This document shows, piece by piece, positions 21,852 through 31,212 of a stretch of DNA of 64,000 nucleotides. A program made the position numbers and the translations under genes. Position 1 is the stretch's first letter; the number at the start of each line of letters is the position of its first letter. Location: the NCBI RefSeq assembly GCF_017751145.1, contig NZ_CP046640.1, positions 2,894,137-2,958,136 on the forward strand, in the 5' to 3' direction. Under the pieces are notes generated by a model. It was not told the DNA's origin and searched no databases. It saw only the letters and a list, made by a program, of their open reading frames with translations. This DNA comes from Iocasia fonsfrigidae (lineage in GTDB: Bacteria > Bacillota > Halanaerobiia > Halanaerobiales > DTU029).

Positions 21852-22994
21852 CTATAGTCTAAATAATAAGTTGCCCAATAACGGGCGTTTTATCTCTACT
21901 GCCTGGTACTTACATAACTCCTGACAGCAAAAACACCTAATACAATTTTCAAGATCAACCTCGGGTCCTTTTTCTTTCATAGTAATTACATCCGCTGGAC
22001 AGTTTCGACAACAATCAGCACAGTTAGTACATTTCTCATGATGAAAAACTGGCCGTGGCCTTAAAAGAGGAGAAAGCCAGTTGCTGATATTCTTAGGTAA
22101 TCTCCTATCAATCAAATTAGAACTTTTTTCGATAGCAGGTATTTTTACATCCCTTAATACCCCGAGTTTATCACCAGCAAGCTCTATATCAGCAATCGAA
22201 GAGGACAGTCCTCTTTCATGTGCAGCCTGAATAGTCGGCAGATCTGTTAAAGGGTCTATCCCCAGTAAATATGCAGCAGCAGTATCTACTGCAAAAGGGG
22301 ATAAACCAGCTATTATATACCCAAATTTTCGCGGATCACCAGCTGAAGGTCCCTCACCTTCCATACCTATAATCGCATCCATAATTGTCAAATCAGGTTT
22401 AAGACAGAGAGCAAGGTCAATTAACATGCCCGCAAAAAGATCAATCCGCGGCATTTTTAAATGATATTCTGCCTTTAATAAACCTGGTATAGCCCCAAAA
22501 AGGTTTTTAACTGCTCCAGTCATCATAGCCATACCATGTGTCTTTAATTTGGGGAGGTTAATTACAAAATCAGCCTTTGTATAATATTTAGCAATAATAA
22601 ATGACCTTTTATATTTACCTCCTGTAAAGGATATATTTTCCTGGGCTAAATCATAATTTAACTCGATCCCCTCTTCATCAGCCAACTCATAGAGACCTGT
22701 TTGCTGATAGATTTTTTTTAATAAACCAGCAGTGAAGGGCCCGCCAGGACTGTCCCCAATTATTACTTCTGCCCCCAGCTCGCGTACAAGACGTGCCAGC
22801 GCTTTAACAAATATAGGATTGGTAGTAACAGCAGCCTCAGGAGGTTTATCTGTCAGAAGGTTTACCTTGAGCAAGACAGACTTACCAGGTTTAATATAAT
22901 CTGCCACCTTATATTTAGCAAAGATTGCCCTGAGCTGTTTTATTATTGCTTCAAAATTATAATCCTTACATTGACTAATACTTACCGTTTCCAT
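21852..22994 (-). CDS. DUF362 protein with two C-terminal 4Fe-4S clusters
   Basis: 380 residues. The DUF362 domain (about 35-290) contains KPGKSVLLKVNLLTDKPPEAAVTTNP, GDSPGGPF, INLPKLKTHGMAMMTGAVKNLFG and MDAIIGMEGEGPSAGDPR. The C terminus (about 318-372) is a 2[4Fe-4S] ferredoxin (CTNCADCCRNCPADVITM; CIRCFCCQELCKYQAVEI). Proteins of this kind are soluble redox proteins of unknown substrate. Alone upstream of the phosphodiesterase. Confidence 0.9.
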   Translation of the reverse strand: METVSISQCKDYNFEAIIKQLRAIFAKYKVADYIKPGKSVLLKVNLLTDKPPEAAVTTNPIFVKALARLVRELGAEVIIGDSPGGPFTAGLLKKIYQQTGLYELADEEGIELNYDLAQENISFTGGKYKRSFIIAKYYTKADFVINLPKLKTHGMAMMTGAVKNLFGAIPGLLKAEYHLKMPRIDLFAGMLIDLALCLKPDLTIMDAIIGMEGEGPSAGDPRKFGYIIAGLSPFAVDTAAAYLLGIDPLTDLPTIQAAHERGLSSSIADIELAGDKLGVLRDVKIPAIEKSSNLIDRRLPKNISNWLSPLLRPRPVFHHEKCTNCADCCRNCPADVITMKEKGPEVDLENCIRCFCCQELCKYQAVEIKRPLLGNLLFRL

Positions 22995-23070
22995 AATTCC
23001 CCCACAACAACTTTTTAAGATAATTATATCACATTAAAGTGCTATAAAAAAGGGTTATCGGTACTAAAAA

Positions 23071-24429
23071 CTAAAGTGCAAAGGTTCCTTTTTCACCCAT
23101 AATCACTTTTAGTATCTGTTCTTCTTCACCTGTTTGGGCATTTACATATATTAGATATGTCTCCCCTCCAATAGTTCCTCTAACCTCATAAGTTAAGGTT
23201 TCCTTTAAACTCGCCTGTGGAATAAGCGCTAATCTAATATTCTCAATTTGCTCCAGGGTTTTACTGGCCCTTTCCCTGGCATCATTTTCACCTATCTCGG
23301 CTTCCTCAAGGTCACGGGAATGATGTGACATCAAATAACTTAACGCTTCAACTGCCAGTATTTGTCCGTTATCCAGTGCTACCTGCACATTAATAATATC
23401 TGGATAGATTATAATACCTTTTTCTTTATAGGCAAAAGAAATATAGGCAATATTATCCTTTATCTCTGAATAAGTTGATTCCATATTGGGGTAATTGTTT
23501 ATAGCAAGAAAATCGCCTGCCTTATCAACTGCTTCACTCTGTGAAATACTGGATTTATCAACCTCCCGATTATTTAACATTGTAACCAGGTGGCCACCTT
23601 TTTTGGATATATCTATTGAATATGTGCCCTCATCTCCAGCATCAATCTGGAAATTATATGAAGGTATTTTACTATTTATAGTTGTACCCTGTGAGATACT
23701 CTCCTCATTAGAAATATTAACTACTTTAGCAGCCCTTTGCCGGGCATCATCCCTGCTTATCTCTTCACCTTTCAAATCCTGCGGTTTTCTATTTACAATA
23801 TGGTCAGAAAAAGGTCCGTCATAGATTAGTACAGGCATATTGTCCATCTCATCTGTAATACTATCCAAACTATCATTGACATTATCTGGCAGGTTATTAT
23901 CTCCATTATCGAGACTATTTTTGGCACTCTTTACTAATTCCACCCAGTTAACATTTCCTGCAAAAACCTGGTTTTCAACATTATGTAGATTATCTGCCAC
24001 CTTAATAGCCTGCTGACGGAGTTGTTCTAGTTGTTTGCGATTTCCATCTGTCAATGCTTTACCCTCAGCATTCTGACGAGCTGCAGCATGACAATAATCA
24101 CCTGTCTGACTCAAAAATTTAGCAGTTTGATACACCGTTTGGGCAGCCAGAGGCAGTTTGTTTAGTTCTGCTTGTGCTGTATTGGCATGACTCCAGACAT
24201 CTGTTAAAAGCATAATGTTTTGTCGTTCAGAGGTGGATACCAAGCTCTTACCCAGTAATACCTGTAATTGTTCTACATGCTCAACCAGCTCATAAAAAGC
24301 CTGCTGGTATTTATTCCCCATATATACCTCAAGTTGTTCCTTTTCACGATACTGGTTATAGCCCCAGTAACCTGTTACACCAACAACCAGAAGACCAACC
24401 AGTAAAGGTATAACCCAAGATCTTTTAAT
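23071..24429 (-). CDS. ypeB: Germination protein YpeB
   Basis: About 452 residues. N-terminal membrane anchor (VIPLLVGLLVVGVTGYWGYNQY), long helical region, then PepSY-type repeats in the C-terminal half (SRDDARQRAAKV, SQSEAVDKAGDFL, GENDARERASKTL), ending TYLIYVNAQTGEEEQIL. In Bacillus YpeB is needed for localisation and control of the lytic enzyme SleB. The open frame extends to an ATG at 24519 inside sleB, but that has no ribosome site. AAGGGGG followed eight bases later by ATT (24427-24429) is the only well-placed start after the sleB stop, and it gives almost the length of B. subtilis YpeB. Confidence 0.88.
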   Translation of the reverse strand: MKRSWVIPLLVGLLVVGVTGYWGYNQYREKEQLEVYMGNKYQQAFYELVEHVEQLQVLLGKSLVSTSERQNIMLLTDVWSHANTAQAELNKLPLAAQTVYQTAKFLSQTGDYCHAAARQNAEGKALTDGNRKQLEQLRQQAIKVADNLHNVENQVFAGNVNWVELVKSAKNSLDNGDNNLPDNVNDSLDSITDEMDNMPVLIYDGPFSDHIVNRKPQDLKGEEISRDDARQRAAKVVNISNEESISQGTTINSKIPSYNFQIDAGDEGTYSIDISKKGGHLVTMLNNREVDKSSISQSEAVDKAGDFLAINNYPNMESTYSEIKDNIAYISFAYKEKGIIIYPDIINVQVALDNGQILAVEALSYLMSHHSRDLEEAEIGENDARERASKTLEQIENIRLALIPQASLKETLTYEVRGTIGGETYLIYVNAQTGEEEQILKVIMGEKGTFAL

Positions 24430-24461
24430 TTTTAAAACCCCCTTATTTACTTTTTTTAATA

Positions 24462-25166
24462 CTAACGGGCAAAGACATGACTGCCTATCCTCCTTACAAT
24501 CTGTCGTGACCATATCCATTGATTAACAGGTTTAGAAGGATTCCAGAAAAAGAGTGAACCGTGTGTTGGGTCCCATCCATTAATTGCTGACCTGGCCGCC
24601 CTGATATTATCATTATTTGGTGCTAAATTAAATTGACCATTGGCTACTGATTCAAAAGCCAGTGGTTGGTAAATAACTCCACTTATAGTATTAGGAAATG
24701 AAGGACTATCAACCCTATTTAGTAAAATAGCAGCTACTGCCACCTGTCCCTCATATGGTTCACCCCTGGCCTCAGCGTGAACTAACCTGGCAATCATCTC
24801 AACATTATTACTCCTACTCACTCCAGCACTTCCTGATACCCTGGTTGTTCGGTCTCTACCACCGCCCTCATAGCCCAGTGCTGCCCAGGTTTCTGCCCCA
24901 ACTACTCCATCAACCCTTAATCTGTTTTTACGCTGAAAATTGACTACTGCACGGTATGTTTCACTACCAAAGGTACCATCAATACTACCTGAATAATAAC
25001 CCCAGTTCCGAAGTTTCCTCTGTAATACAATCACCCCTGAGCCTCTACTCCCCCAGCTAACTGTCGGTTGAGCAGCCTGGCTCTTAGAGATATAAAATAC
25101 TGCAAGGAATATAACGATTAAACCCACAGAAATAACAACACATATTGTGGATAGCCGTTTTGACAT
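24462..25166 (-). CDS. sleB: Spore cortex-lytic enzyme SleB
   Basis: 234 residues. Signal peptide or anchor (about 8-32), then a peptidoglycan-binding PG_binding_1 domain (RGSGVIVLQRKLRNWGYYSGSIDGTFGSETYRAVVNFQ, about 42-100) and a Hydrolase_2 lytic transglycosylase domain (about 125-234) with VEMIARLVHAEARGEPYEGQVAVAAILLNRV, the Glu being the expected catalytic residue. It degrades cortex peptidoglycan during spore germination. It is followed by ypeB, as in spore-forming bacilli and clostridia. Confidence 0.95.
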   Translation of the reverse strand: MSKRLSTICVVISVGLIVIFLAVFYISKSQAAQPTVSWGSRGSGVIVLQRKLRNWGYYSGSIDGTFGSETYRAVVNFQRKNRLRVDGVVGAETWAALGYEGGGRDRTTRVSGSAGVSRSNNVEMIARLVHAEARGEPYEGQVAVAAILLNRVDSPSFPNTISGVIYQPLAFESVANGQFNLAPNNDNIRAARSAINGWDPTHGSLFFWNPSKPVNQWIWSRQIVRRIGSHVFAR

Positions 25167-25261
25167 ATATCTTATAACCCCCTTTATCTGTTTTTAATAG
25201 CTTACCTCAAGCAGGCTATATTTTATTCTAAAATTTTAAAATATACTCTGGTTAAATAAAC

Positions 25262-25286
25262 CAAAAACCGGGGAAACCCCGGTTTA
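25262..25286 (-). terminator. Terminator after the DUF523 gene
   Basis: The minus strand reads AAACCGGGG TTT CCCCGGTTT then TTGGTTTATTT. A second, weaker hairpin (AATGCCAG / CTGGCATT, about 25304-25336) directly follows the stop codon at 25337. Confidence 0.85.
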
Positions 25287-25336
25287 ATAGTATTTTAAAT
25301 TATAAAATGCCAGGCTAATAATCTCAGCTGGCATTT

Positions 25337-25804
25337 CTATTTCATTAAACCTATAATTTTATCAATTTCTTCCTCTGTATAAACTGCTATACCTTTACCC
25401 TTTAAAAAAGCTGCCGTAACACCAGAGCCCTTTTTCAATTTTCCATCAAATTTCCCGGAATAAATCTTATTGACCCCACATGAAGGGCTTCTGGATTTTA
25501 AAACAGCAAATTCTACCTCAGTAAAATCAATCCCGGCCAAAGCCTTCTGGCAGCCCCTGATAAAACTATCAGTTACATCCTCCCCCTTTTTATTAAGGAC
25601 CTGCGCCTTTTTCTGCAAAACATCACAGCCATCACCTTTAATAATCTCTGCTGGGGGACGTGGTGTATTTAATCCAGCCTCTACCTCCGGACATAGCAAA
25701 GAAATATCCTTATCTTTCAATAATTTAATTAATTTCAAATCCTTTTGATTACCACCATCATAGCGGCAGTTCTTACCCATTAAACAAGCACTGACCAGTA
25801 TCAT
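25337..25804 (-). CDS. DUF523 protein (TudS-like thiouracil desulfidase family)
   Basis: 155 residues. ILVSACLMGKNCRYDGGNQ at the start and VLKSRSPSCGVNKIYSG in the second half give the conserved Cys residues. Some DUF523 proteins are [4Fe-4S]-dependent 2-thiouracil desulfidases (TudS), so that role is possible here but not proven. CPEVEAGLNTPRPPAEI is another family signature. The start overlaps the stop of the FmdB-type gene by one base. Confidence 0.85.
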   Translation of the reverse strand: MILVSACLMGKNCRYDGGNQKDLKLIKLLKDKDISLLCPEVEAGLNTPRPPAEIIKGDGCDVLQKKAQVLNKKGEDVTDSFIRGCQKALAGIDFTEVEFAVLKSRSPSCGVNKIYSGKFDGKLKKGSGVTAAFLKGKGIAVYTEEEIDKIIGLMK

Positions 25805-26061
25805 TAAGATACCTTTTCTTGTTTAGCACCACTGTTCTCTGTCTTTTCTTCCTTATTATTTTCAGTTTTAGTAGTACTATTATCACTACTTTTATTATCT
25901 GTCACATAAAAACCAGAACCCTTAAAGATAATACCTGGTGAACCAATAATCCTTTTTACAGTACCATCACACTTAGGACAGGTCTCCAGTGGTTCCTCTG
26001 TAATTTTTTGAAATTCTTCAAACCGTCCGCAATTTTCACACTCATAGAGATAAGTTGGCAT
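25804..26061 (-). CDS. FmdB-family zinc ribbon protein
   Basis: 85 residues. MPTYLYECENCGRFEEFQKI and TCPKCDGTVKRIIGSPGIIFKGSGFYVTDNK form the CxxC...CxxC zinc ribbon and the usual tail motif. The last 30 residues are low-complexity (N, T, K, E). Function is unknown; a regulatory role in amide and formamide metabolism gave the family its name. Coupled to the DUF523 gene. Confidence 0.92.
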   Translation of the reverse strand: MPTYLYECENCGRFEEFQKITEEPLETCPKCDGTVKRIIGSPGIIFKGSGFYVTDNKSSDNSTTKTENNKEEKTENSGAKQEKVS

Positions 26062-26175
26062 AGTAAATCATCCTTTCTTTAGAAAATATTTTATTAACAT
26101 ATACTTAGATATTTAATTGATATTTTACCCTACTCTATATTTTATATCAATTTTTAAAAGACTGTCAAGTACTTA

Positions 26176-26460
26176 TCACTCATTGTCTTCCCTCTTTTCA
26201 GTCTGTAAATGACCCCAGTAATTATACCCCTGTATAAATAGAAATAAAAACAATAAGACCCACTCCCTAACTACAATAAAAAAACCACTACCAATAACAG
26301 TACTCAATACTATAGCAAATATATTATAATTACTGCCTTTCTTTAACCTAATAATCTGCCAGGGCAGGAGGCCCAACCCCACAAAAACACCAGTCTCCAC
26401 CTTATAGATTAACCCTGCTATACCGATAAAAACAAAAAAAATAGATAGAAAAAAACTCAT
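26176..26460 (-). CDS. Small membrane protein of unknown function
   Basis: 94 residues, about four hydrophobic segments (3-20, 25-38, 47-65, 68-84), with charged KKGS and EKREDNE segments. I do not recognise a family. It starts with an ATG (26460) preceded by GGAGGGGATACT, so it is likely expressed. It lies between rlmD and the FmdB gene, all on the minus strand. Confidence 0.6.
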   Translation of the reverse strand: MSFFLSIFFVFIGIAGLIYKVETGVFVGLGLLPWQIIRLKKGSNYNIFAIVLSTVIGSGFFIVVREWVLLFLFLFIQGYNYWGHLQTEKREDNE

Positions 26461-26507
26461 AGTATCCCCTCCACAAAAAACTTTCTATGCTATAACTTCT
26501 ATTTATC

Positions 26508-27887
26508 TCATAAAATACCTTCTTTTAGCTGCAAAGATACCACTGTTTCCACATGATAAGTCTGAGGAAACATGTCTACCGGCTGGATAGCTTTTATCTC
26601 ATAATTTTCCTTCATCCTAGCCAGATCTCTACTCAGGGTTGCAGGATTACAGGAAACATAAATAATCCTGGCAGGTTGTATTTTATTGATAACCTTAATC
26701 ACTCTTTCATCAAGGCCTTTTCTGGGAGGGTCAAAAACCACCAGATCAGGCTTTAAGCCGTCTTTGACCAGTCTGGGGAGTATTTCTTCTACCCTGCCGG
26801 TTATGAATTGACAGTTATCAATATTATTTAAACGGGCATTTTCTCTGGCATCCTCAATGGCCATTACTACCACTTCAATTCCAATTATTTTTTTGGCACC
26901 ATCAGCCAGGTATAATGCGATACTCCCAATACCACAGTAAGCATCAAGGACTGTTTCCTTACCGGCCAAATTAGCGTATTTTTTAACAATGTCATATAAC
27001 TTCCTGGTTTGTAGTGTATTTACCTGAAAAAAAGAAAATGGTGAGATTTTGAATCGTACATTCCCAATAAAGTCTAGATAATAATCCTGACCTGCCAGTA
27101 TAATATTTTTACCGCCCATAATTACATTGGTTTTTTCCCGGTTAATATTCTGGATTACTCCCACCAGTTCCGGAATTTGCTGTAATAGCTTGCTGGCAAT
27201 CTCTTTGCCATCCTTAAACGTCTTCCTACTGGTTACAATTGTTAAAAGTGCCTGGTTGGTACAGACTCCTGTTCTAATCACCAAATGCCTTAATAAACCA
27301 CGGTGAGTCCTTTCATTGTAGACACTCATTTCATAATCATTTAACACAGCAAGTGTTCTGGCAACAATCCTGTTTATCAGGGGATGCTGAATTATACAAC
27401 TTTCATTTACAACCACATTATGGCTGCCCTTTTTATAAAAACCTGTTGCAATTTTTTTGTCTTCAGTTTTAGTCAGTGGAAATTGGGCTTTATTGCGATA
27501 ATTAAAAGGATAGTCTACTCCAATAGGCTCATTGACTTTTATATTTTCAAAGCCACCGATTCTTTTTAATAAATCAATAACCATTTGTTTTTTATGTAAT
27601 AATTGTTCTTGATAATCTACATGCTGCAGCTGACATCCTCCACAGCCATCAGCCACAGAGCATACTGGTTCAGTCCTGGTCTCAACAGGTTGTAAAACTT
27701 TCAATAACTCACCCCTGGCATAGTTTTTCTTTTTAACAGTAATTCTTATTTTAACCCGCTCTCCAGGAATCCCGCCAGGAACAAAAACAGCTAATCCATC
27801 AGCAAAATGCCCGACACACTCACCACCATGAGCAAGATTATCAAGCTCTATTTCAACAATATCACCTTTTTTTAATTCAGTAGTCAT
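26508..27887 (-). CDS. rlmD: 23S rRNA (uracil-C5)-methyltransferase, RlmD/RumA family
   Basis: 459 residues. N-terminal TRAM domain (about 5-60), then a [4Fe-4S] Cys set (CSVADGCGGCQLQHVDYQEQL), and a SAM-dependent methyltransferase domain with DAYCGIGSIALYLA (SAM site), VVFDPPRKGLD and the catalytic Cys in IYVSCNPATLSRDLARM. It methylates uracil C5 in 23S rRNA (1939-type or 747/1939 as in clostridial RlmCD). The exact target base cannot be read from the sequence. Confidence 0.93.
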   Translation of the reverse strand: MTTELKKGDIVEIELDNLAHGGECVGHFADGLAVFVPGGIPGERVKIRITVKKKNYARGELLKVLQPVETRTEPVCSVADGCGGCQLQHVDYQEQLLHKKQMVIDLLKRIGGFENIKVNEPIGVDYPFNYRNKAQFPLTKTEDKKIATGFYKKGSHNVVVNESCIIQHPLINRIVARTLAVLNDYEMSVYNERTHRGLLRHLVIRTGVCTNQALLTIVTSRKTFKDGKEIASKLLQQIPELVGVIQNINREKTNVIMGGKNIILAGQDYYLDFIGNVRFKISPFSFFQVNTLQTRKLYDIVKKYANLAGKETVLDAYCGIGSIALYLADGAKKIIGIEVVVMAIEDARENARLNNIDNCQFITGRVEEILPRLVKDGLKPDLVVFDPPRKGLDERVIKVINKIQPARIIYVSCNPATLSRDLARMKENYEIKAIQPVDMFPQTYHVETVVSLQLKEGIL

Positions 27888-27916
27888 CTTATCACCTCAT
27901 TATACCCTCTGTTGAA

Positions 27917-27945
27917 AATATATCTTTATATTATCGTAATGTCAA
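27917..27945 (-). promoter_or_regulatory. Sigma-A promoter of rlmD
   Basis: Minus strand TTGACA (27940-27945), 17 bases, TATATT (27917-27922), about 30 bases ahead of the ATG at 27887. Confidence 0.75.
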
Positions 27946-28103
27946 GTTTTCTACTATAAAATCTAAGTATAAACCTGTGTCTAAGTATTTTTTAATTATA
28001 ATTAATGATAATAACCATGTTCACTTATTTTTAATTAATCCTATTTTATCTTTTAAATTTAATATTTACCTTTCTTTTCTTGTTCTATTCTCCTTGATAT
28101 TTT

Positions 28104-28994
28104 TCATTTAGATTTTAGACCTCCCCAGGCTGTTTCTATTGTCTTAATCTTTTCATTTAATAATCTAATATAATCCGGCGAATCCCAAAAAGGCTGTTCT
28201 TTAAATAAAAGATGAAAACTCATGCTTAATGTATCATCAACCTTACTAGAATGTTGAGAAGCAAAATCTTTTACTATCTTTATATATCCAGTTTCAAATT
28301 GTAAATTATCAGGATTAACATAACCTGCCTCTATAGCAGCTTGAGTTTTACGAATACATTTACAACTGCCATGTTTATTTAACAAACTGCATCTCTCATC
28401 TATATAAGACCTCAATTGTTTTCTTGCTCTTGATAATATCTTTCGGAAATTTTCAGGACTAATTTCCATAATTTCTCCACCTATTTTTGAGCTTGTTGAA
28501 AAAACCGACCCCAGGATAAAAACTAGTCTTTGTTTTCTATCCAGACAAAGAATCATACCCATAAGACAACGAACTTTTGTCTCTTCAACCAATACCTTCT
28601 GCTCTATATTCCTAATATAAGAATCATCCAGTCTCATATCAGGGGAATGTTTCAGTAAATTTCTATGTTCCTCAAAAGACGAAAAAAGGTATTCCTGCTT
28701 TTTCCTATTCATATTAAATACATGATTTGCCACAATACGATACAGCCAGGTACGAAAGCTGCTCTTGCCATTGAATGTAGAGAGTCTAGTTAATATTTTA
28801 ATCAAAATCTCCTGTGTAGTATCTTCAGCATCATGAATACTTCCTGTCATACGCAAAGAAATATTGTAAATCCAGGACTGATGTTTTAAGACCAGTTCTT
28901 CCAGCGCCTCTAATTTACCTTGTTTTGCCAATTCTACAAGTATTTTGTCATTTGTATCATTACTATAATTATTACTAAAAATATTTTCTGCCAT
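28104..28994 (-). CDS. ECF-like sigma-70 factor with a cysteine motif tail
   Basis: 296 residues. Region 2 (about 35-100) has WIYNISLRMTGSIHDAEDTTQEILIKILTRLSTFNGKSSFRTWLYRIV; region 4 (about 145-200) has CLDRKQRLVFILGSVFSTSSKIGGEIMEISPENFRKILSRARKQLRSY. After it comes RCSLLNKHGSCKCIRKT, a possible metal-binding CxnCxC motif, and about 80 further residues. The open frame starts at 29069, but AAGGGGTGTAATTTT points to the ATG at 28994. No anti-sigma gene is next to it. A paralogue lies at 29628-30398. Confidence 0.85.
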   Translation of the reverse strand: MAENIFSNNYSNDTNDKILVELAKQGKLEALEELVLKHQSWIYNISLRMTGSIHDAEDTTQEILIKILTRLSTFNGKSSFRTWLYRIVANHVFNMNRKKQEYLFSSFEEHRNLLKHSPDMRLDDSYIRNIEQKVLVEETKVRCLMGMILCLDRKQRLVFILGSVFSTSSKIGGEIMEISPENFRKILSRARKQLRSYIDERCSLLNKHGSCKCIRKTQAAIEAGYVNPDNLQFETGYIKIVKDFASQHSSKVDDTLSMSFHLLFKEQPFWDSPDYIRLLNEKIKTIETAWGGLKSK

Positions 28995-29094
28995 AAAATT
29001 ACACCCCTTTGCACTGACAGTATAACTGCTTAAGTTTATCACAAAATAAGGAGAGGCAATCGGTTCCAATTAAACCTCTCCTGTTGCAATTATT

Positions 29095-29367
29095 TTATAT
29101 CTTATTCATTAACATCTTCATTGATTCTTCAGGTAATACAACTGGTGAAATCTCATAAATTTCTTCATAATATTCTTTAAATGGAGCAAATTTTTCCTCA
29201 AAAATCTCACTGTCTTCTACTTCCCAGATACTAATCCCAACAGCAGGGTCATCTTTTAAACAATGTGTCATCTGAATATTACTTTTATCAAGCTCTCCTG
29301 TCTCAAGTTTTTTACCTAATTCCACAATTTTCTTTTCATCAATTCTTACTTTAGCTAAAAATAACAT
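29095..29367 (-). CDS. Small alpha/beta-barrel-like protein of unknown function
   Basis: 90 residues. MLFLAKVRIDEKKIVELGKKL, then WEVEDSEIFEEKFAPFKEYYEEIYEISPVV. The strand-helix-strand pattern and the F.P...YYEEIYEISPV segment resemble dimeric alpha/beta-barrel proteins of the DUF3303 or YciI type. I cannot name a substrate. GGAGGT precedes the ATG. It lies between the two sigma factor genes, which may be linked to it. Confidence 0.65.
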   Translation of the reverse strand: MLFLAKVRIDEKKIVELGKKLETGELDKSNIQMTHCLKDDPAVGISIWEVEDSEIFEEKFAPFKEYYEEIYEISPVVLPEESMKMLMNKI

Positions 29368-29627
29368 AAAGACCTCCTTTTCTTTTCGATATTTTTGTTT
29401 TTAAAGAACTATTAATACTATCGTCTTTTTTAAATTCTTCAAATCATTGACTATACCGGCATTGTTCCATTAGGAACAGTTTGTTTTGTATTTTTTACAT
29501 AGATAACCCTCCTTTTTTAGTATCTTAATTACCACTTCATTACTTTAGATACTAAACTCAGAGATTTATTTCACTTTTTTTGAAAAAATTTTTAATCTAT
29601 CTTCTTCCAGCATATTTTTAATCTTTT

Positions 29628-30398
29628 TTATAAACTCATTAGTAGGTTTTTTTCTAAATCTTTATATAAATAGATTATCTTTTTTAGACCCATAAGTTCA
29701 TTTTCAATTCTTTCAAGACTAAGATCAGGAATCCCATCAACCTTATCAGGAGAAGACTCTTCTATCCAACCCCGTTTTAAAGAAAACTCTATTAAATTCT
29801 CACACTTACAGAAATTATTACTATTATAAAGGAAACAATTTCTACAAAGGAATGACTTTATGTTTTTTTTGGATCTATGAATTAAAATTCTGGTAGCATT
29901 TTCAGATTTATCAAGTATTTGTGCTAGATATTTTATCTCAACATCAAAGAGTACATTTAATATAAAGACTGCTCTTTGATAAAAAGAAAGACACTTTAAT
30001 AAACCTATAAGGCATCCTTCTTTTATCTGATTAATGTAAAACTTCTTTTCAATAGCAGAAAATGATTTTGCCGCTTTCTCTGACTGTTCCTTATAAATTA
30101 TTTTTTCTAGAGAACTAAATGAACTTCTTTTTTTATCCTGAAGATGTTTTAGACACAGATTTTTAGTAATTCGATATACCCAGGTATAAAGGCTACTATT
30201 ACCTTTAAAGCCCTTAATATTACAATATACTTGAACTATAGTATCCTGTGTAATATCTTCAGCATCTTCCCTGTTTCCTAACATTTTATATGCTAGATTG
30301 TAAATCTCACTGCTATAATTATCACAAAAAAACAAATAAGCTTCTTTATCTCCCTCTTTCAACTTATTAACAAGCATATTTTGAGAAAACGGCATCAC
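29628..30398 (-). CDS. Second ECF-like sigma-70 factor with a cysteine motif tail
   Basis: 256 residues. Region 2: EIYNLAYKMLGNREDAEDITQDTIVQVYCNIKGFKGNSSLYTWVYRITKNLCLKHL. Region 4: CLSFYQRAVFILNVLFDVEIKYLAQILDKSENATRILIHRSKKNIKSFL. Then CRNCFLYNSNNFCKCENLI, the same position and pattern of cysteines as in the factor at 28104-28994. The start is GTG at 30398 or ATG at 30395, behind AAAGGGGG. Extracytoplasmic or redox control is a guess from the cysteines; the targets are unknown. Confidence 0.85.
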   Translation of the reverse strand: MMPFSQNMLVNKLKEGDKEAYLFFCDNYSSEIYNLAYKMLGNREDAEDITQDTIVQVYCNIKGFKGNSSLYTWVYRITKNLCLKHLQDKKRSSFSSLEKIIYKEQSEKAAKSFSAIEKKFYINQIKEGCLIGLLKCLSFYQRAVFILNVLFDVEIKYLAQILDKSENATRILIHRSKKNIKSFLCRNCFLYNSNNFCKCENLIEFSLKRGWIEESSPDKVDGIPDLSLERIENELMGLKKIIYLYKDLEKNLLMSL

Positions 30399-30419
30399 AG
30401 TTAAAATCCCCCTTTATAT

Positions 30420-30989
30420 TTAATCATGTAATAATGCTTTTACCATTTTATCTGCATTTTCTTGGGCCCTTTCTTCAAAATCAGGTGCTGCACTAAATGG
30501 AATAATATATTTCCCTACTATATTAGTTTTTAGCACACCTGCAAAATTCCTGTAAAATATTTCTTGGACCAAATCTGCATTATCATCAGAATTATCAGCA
30601 CAAGTAATCAAAAGTAAAGTTCGTTTCCCTTTAATTACTGATGACATATTTGGAGTAGCAAAATCTGTTACCAGACAAAGATGTCTATCAAGTAAAGGTT
30701 TTATCTGTGCTGTAAAATCAAAACCATATATTGGTGATGCATATATAACAGCATCTGCAGCAACTATCTTTTTCAGAATCAATAGTACATCATCATTTTG
30801 AACACAATTTGGTTTATCTTCTTTTGTTTGACAGAAGTAGCAGCCTTGACATCCATTCATTTCATAATCTACCACATGAATTCTTTCTACAATACCCCCT
30901 TTTGAGACAATCTTCTCTTCAAACAGGTCAAGGGCTTTTGCTGTCTTCCCTTTTTTCTTTGGACTTCCCAGAATTGTTATCACTTTCAT
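30420..30989 (-). CDS. NADPH-dependent FMN reductase / iron-sulfur flavoprotein-like protein
   Basis: 189 residues with a flavodoxin fold. ITILGSPKKKGKTAKALDLFEE is the FMN phosphate loop, and NGCQGCYFCQTKEDKPNCVQNDD has the compact Cys cluster (CxxCxxC...C) of archaeal-type iron-sulfur flavoproteins. YASPIYGFDFTAQIKPLLDRH is the family isoalloxazine-contact block. It would shuttle electrons or reduce small oxidants in the cytoplasm. It lies 21 bases ahead of the sigma factor gene, perhaps in one operon with it. Confidence 0.88.
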   Translation of the reverse strand: MKVITILGSPKKKGKTAKALDLFEEKIVSKGGIVERIHVVDYEMNGCQGCYFCQTKEDKPNCVQNDDVLLILKKIVAADAVIYASPIYGFDFTAQIKPLLDRHLCLVTDFATPNMSSVIKGKRTLLLITCADNSDDNADLVQEIFYRNFAGVLKTNIVGKYIIPFSAAPDFEERAQENADKMVKALLHD

Positions 30990-31212
30990 TGTAATTTCCC
31001 CTTTCCTTAAATAATTACCTCTCTATATTATTAGACACATCAGAAAAAGGGTTGTGACAATACTATTAGGATTTTCTTTAGTTTTAACTCTAAATTAATG
31101 CTACCATAGAACAATTAATAATCACTTAATATATAATTATATCTTCAAAAAGTTATTAAATTAAGATACTAAAGTGTTGTTTGCAGGTATTATTTTATGT
31201 TTTAAATTATCA

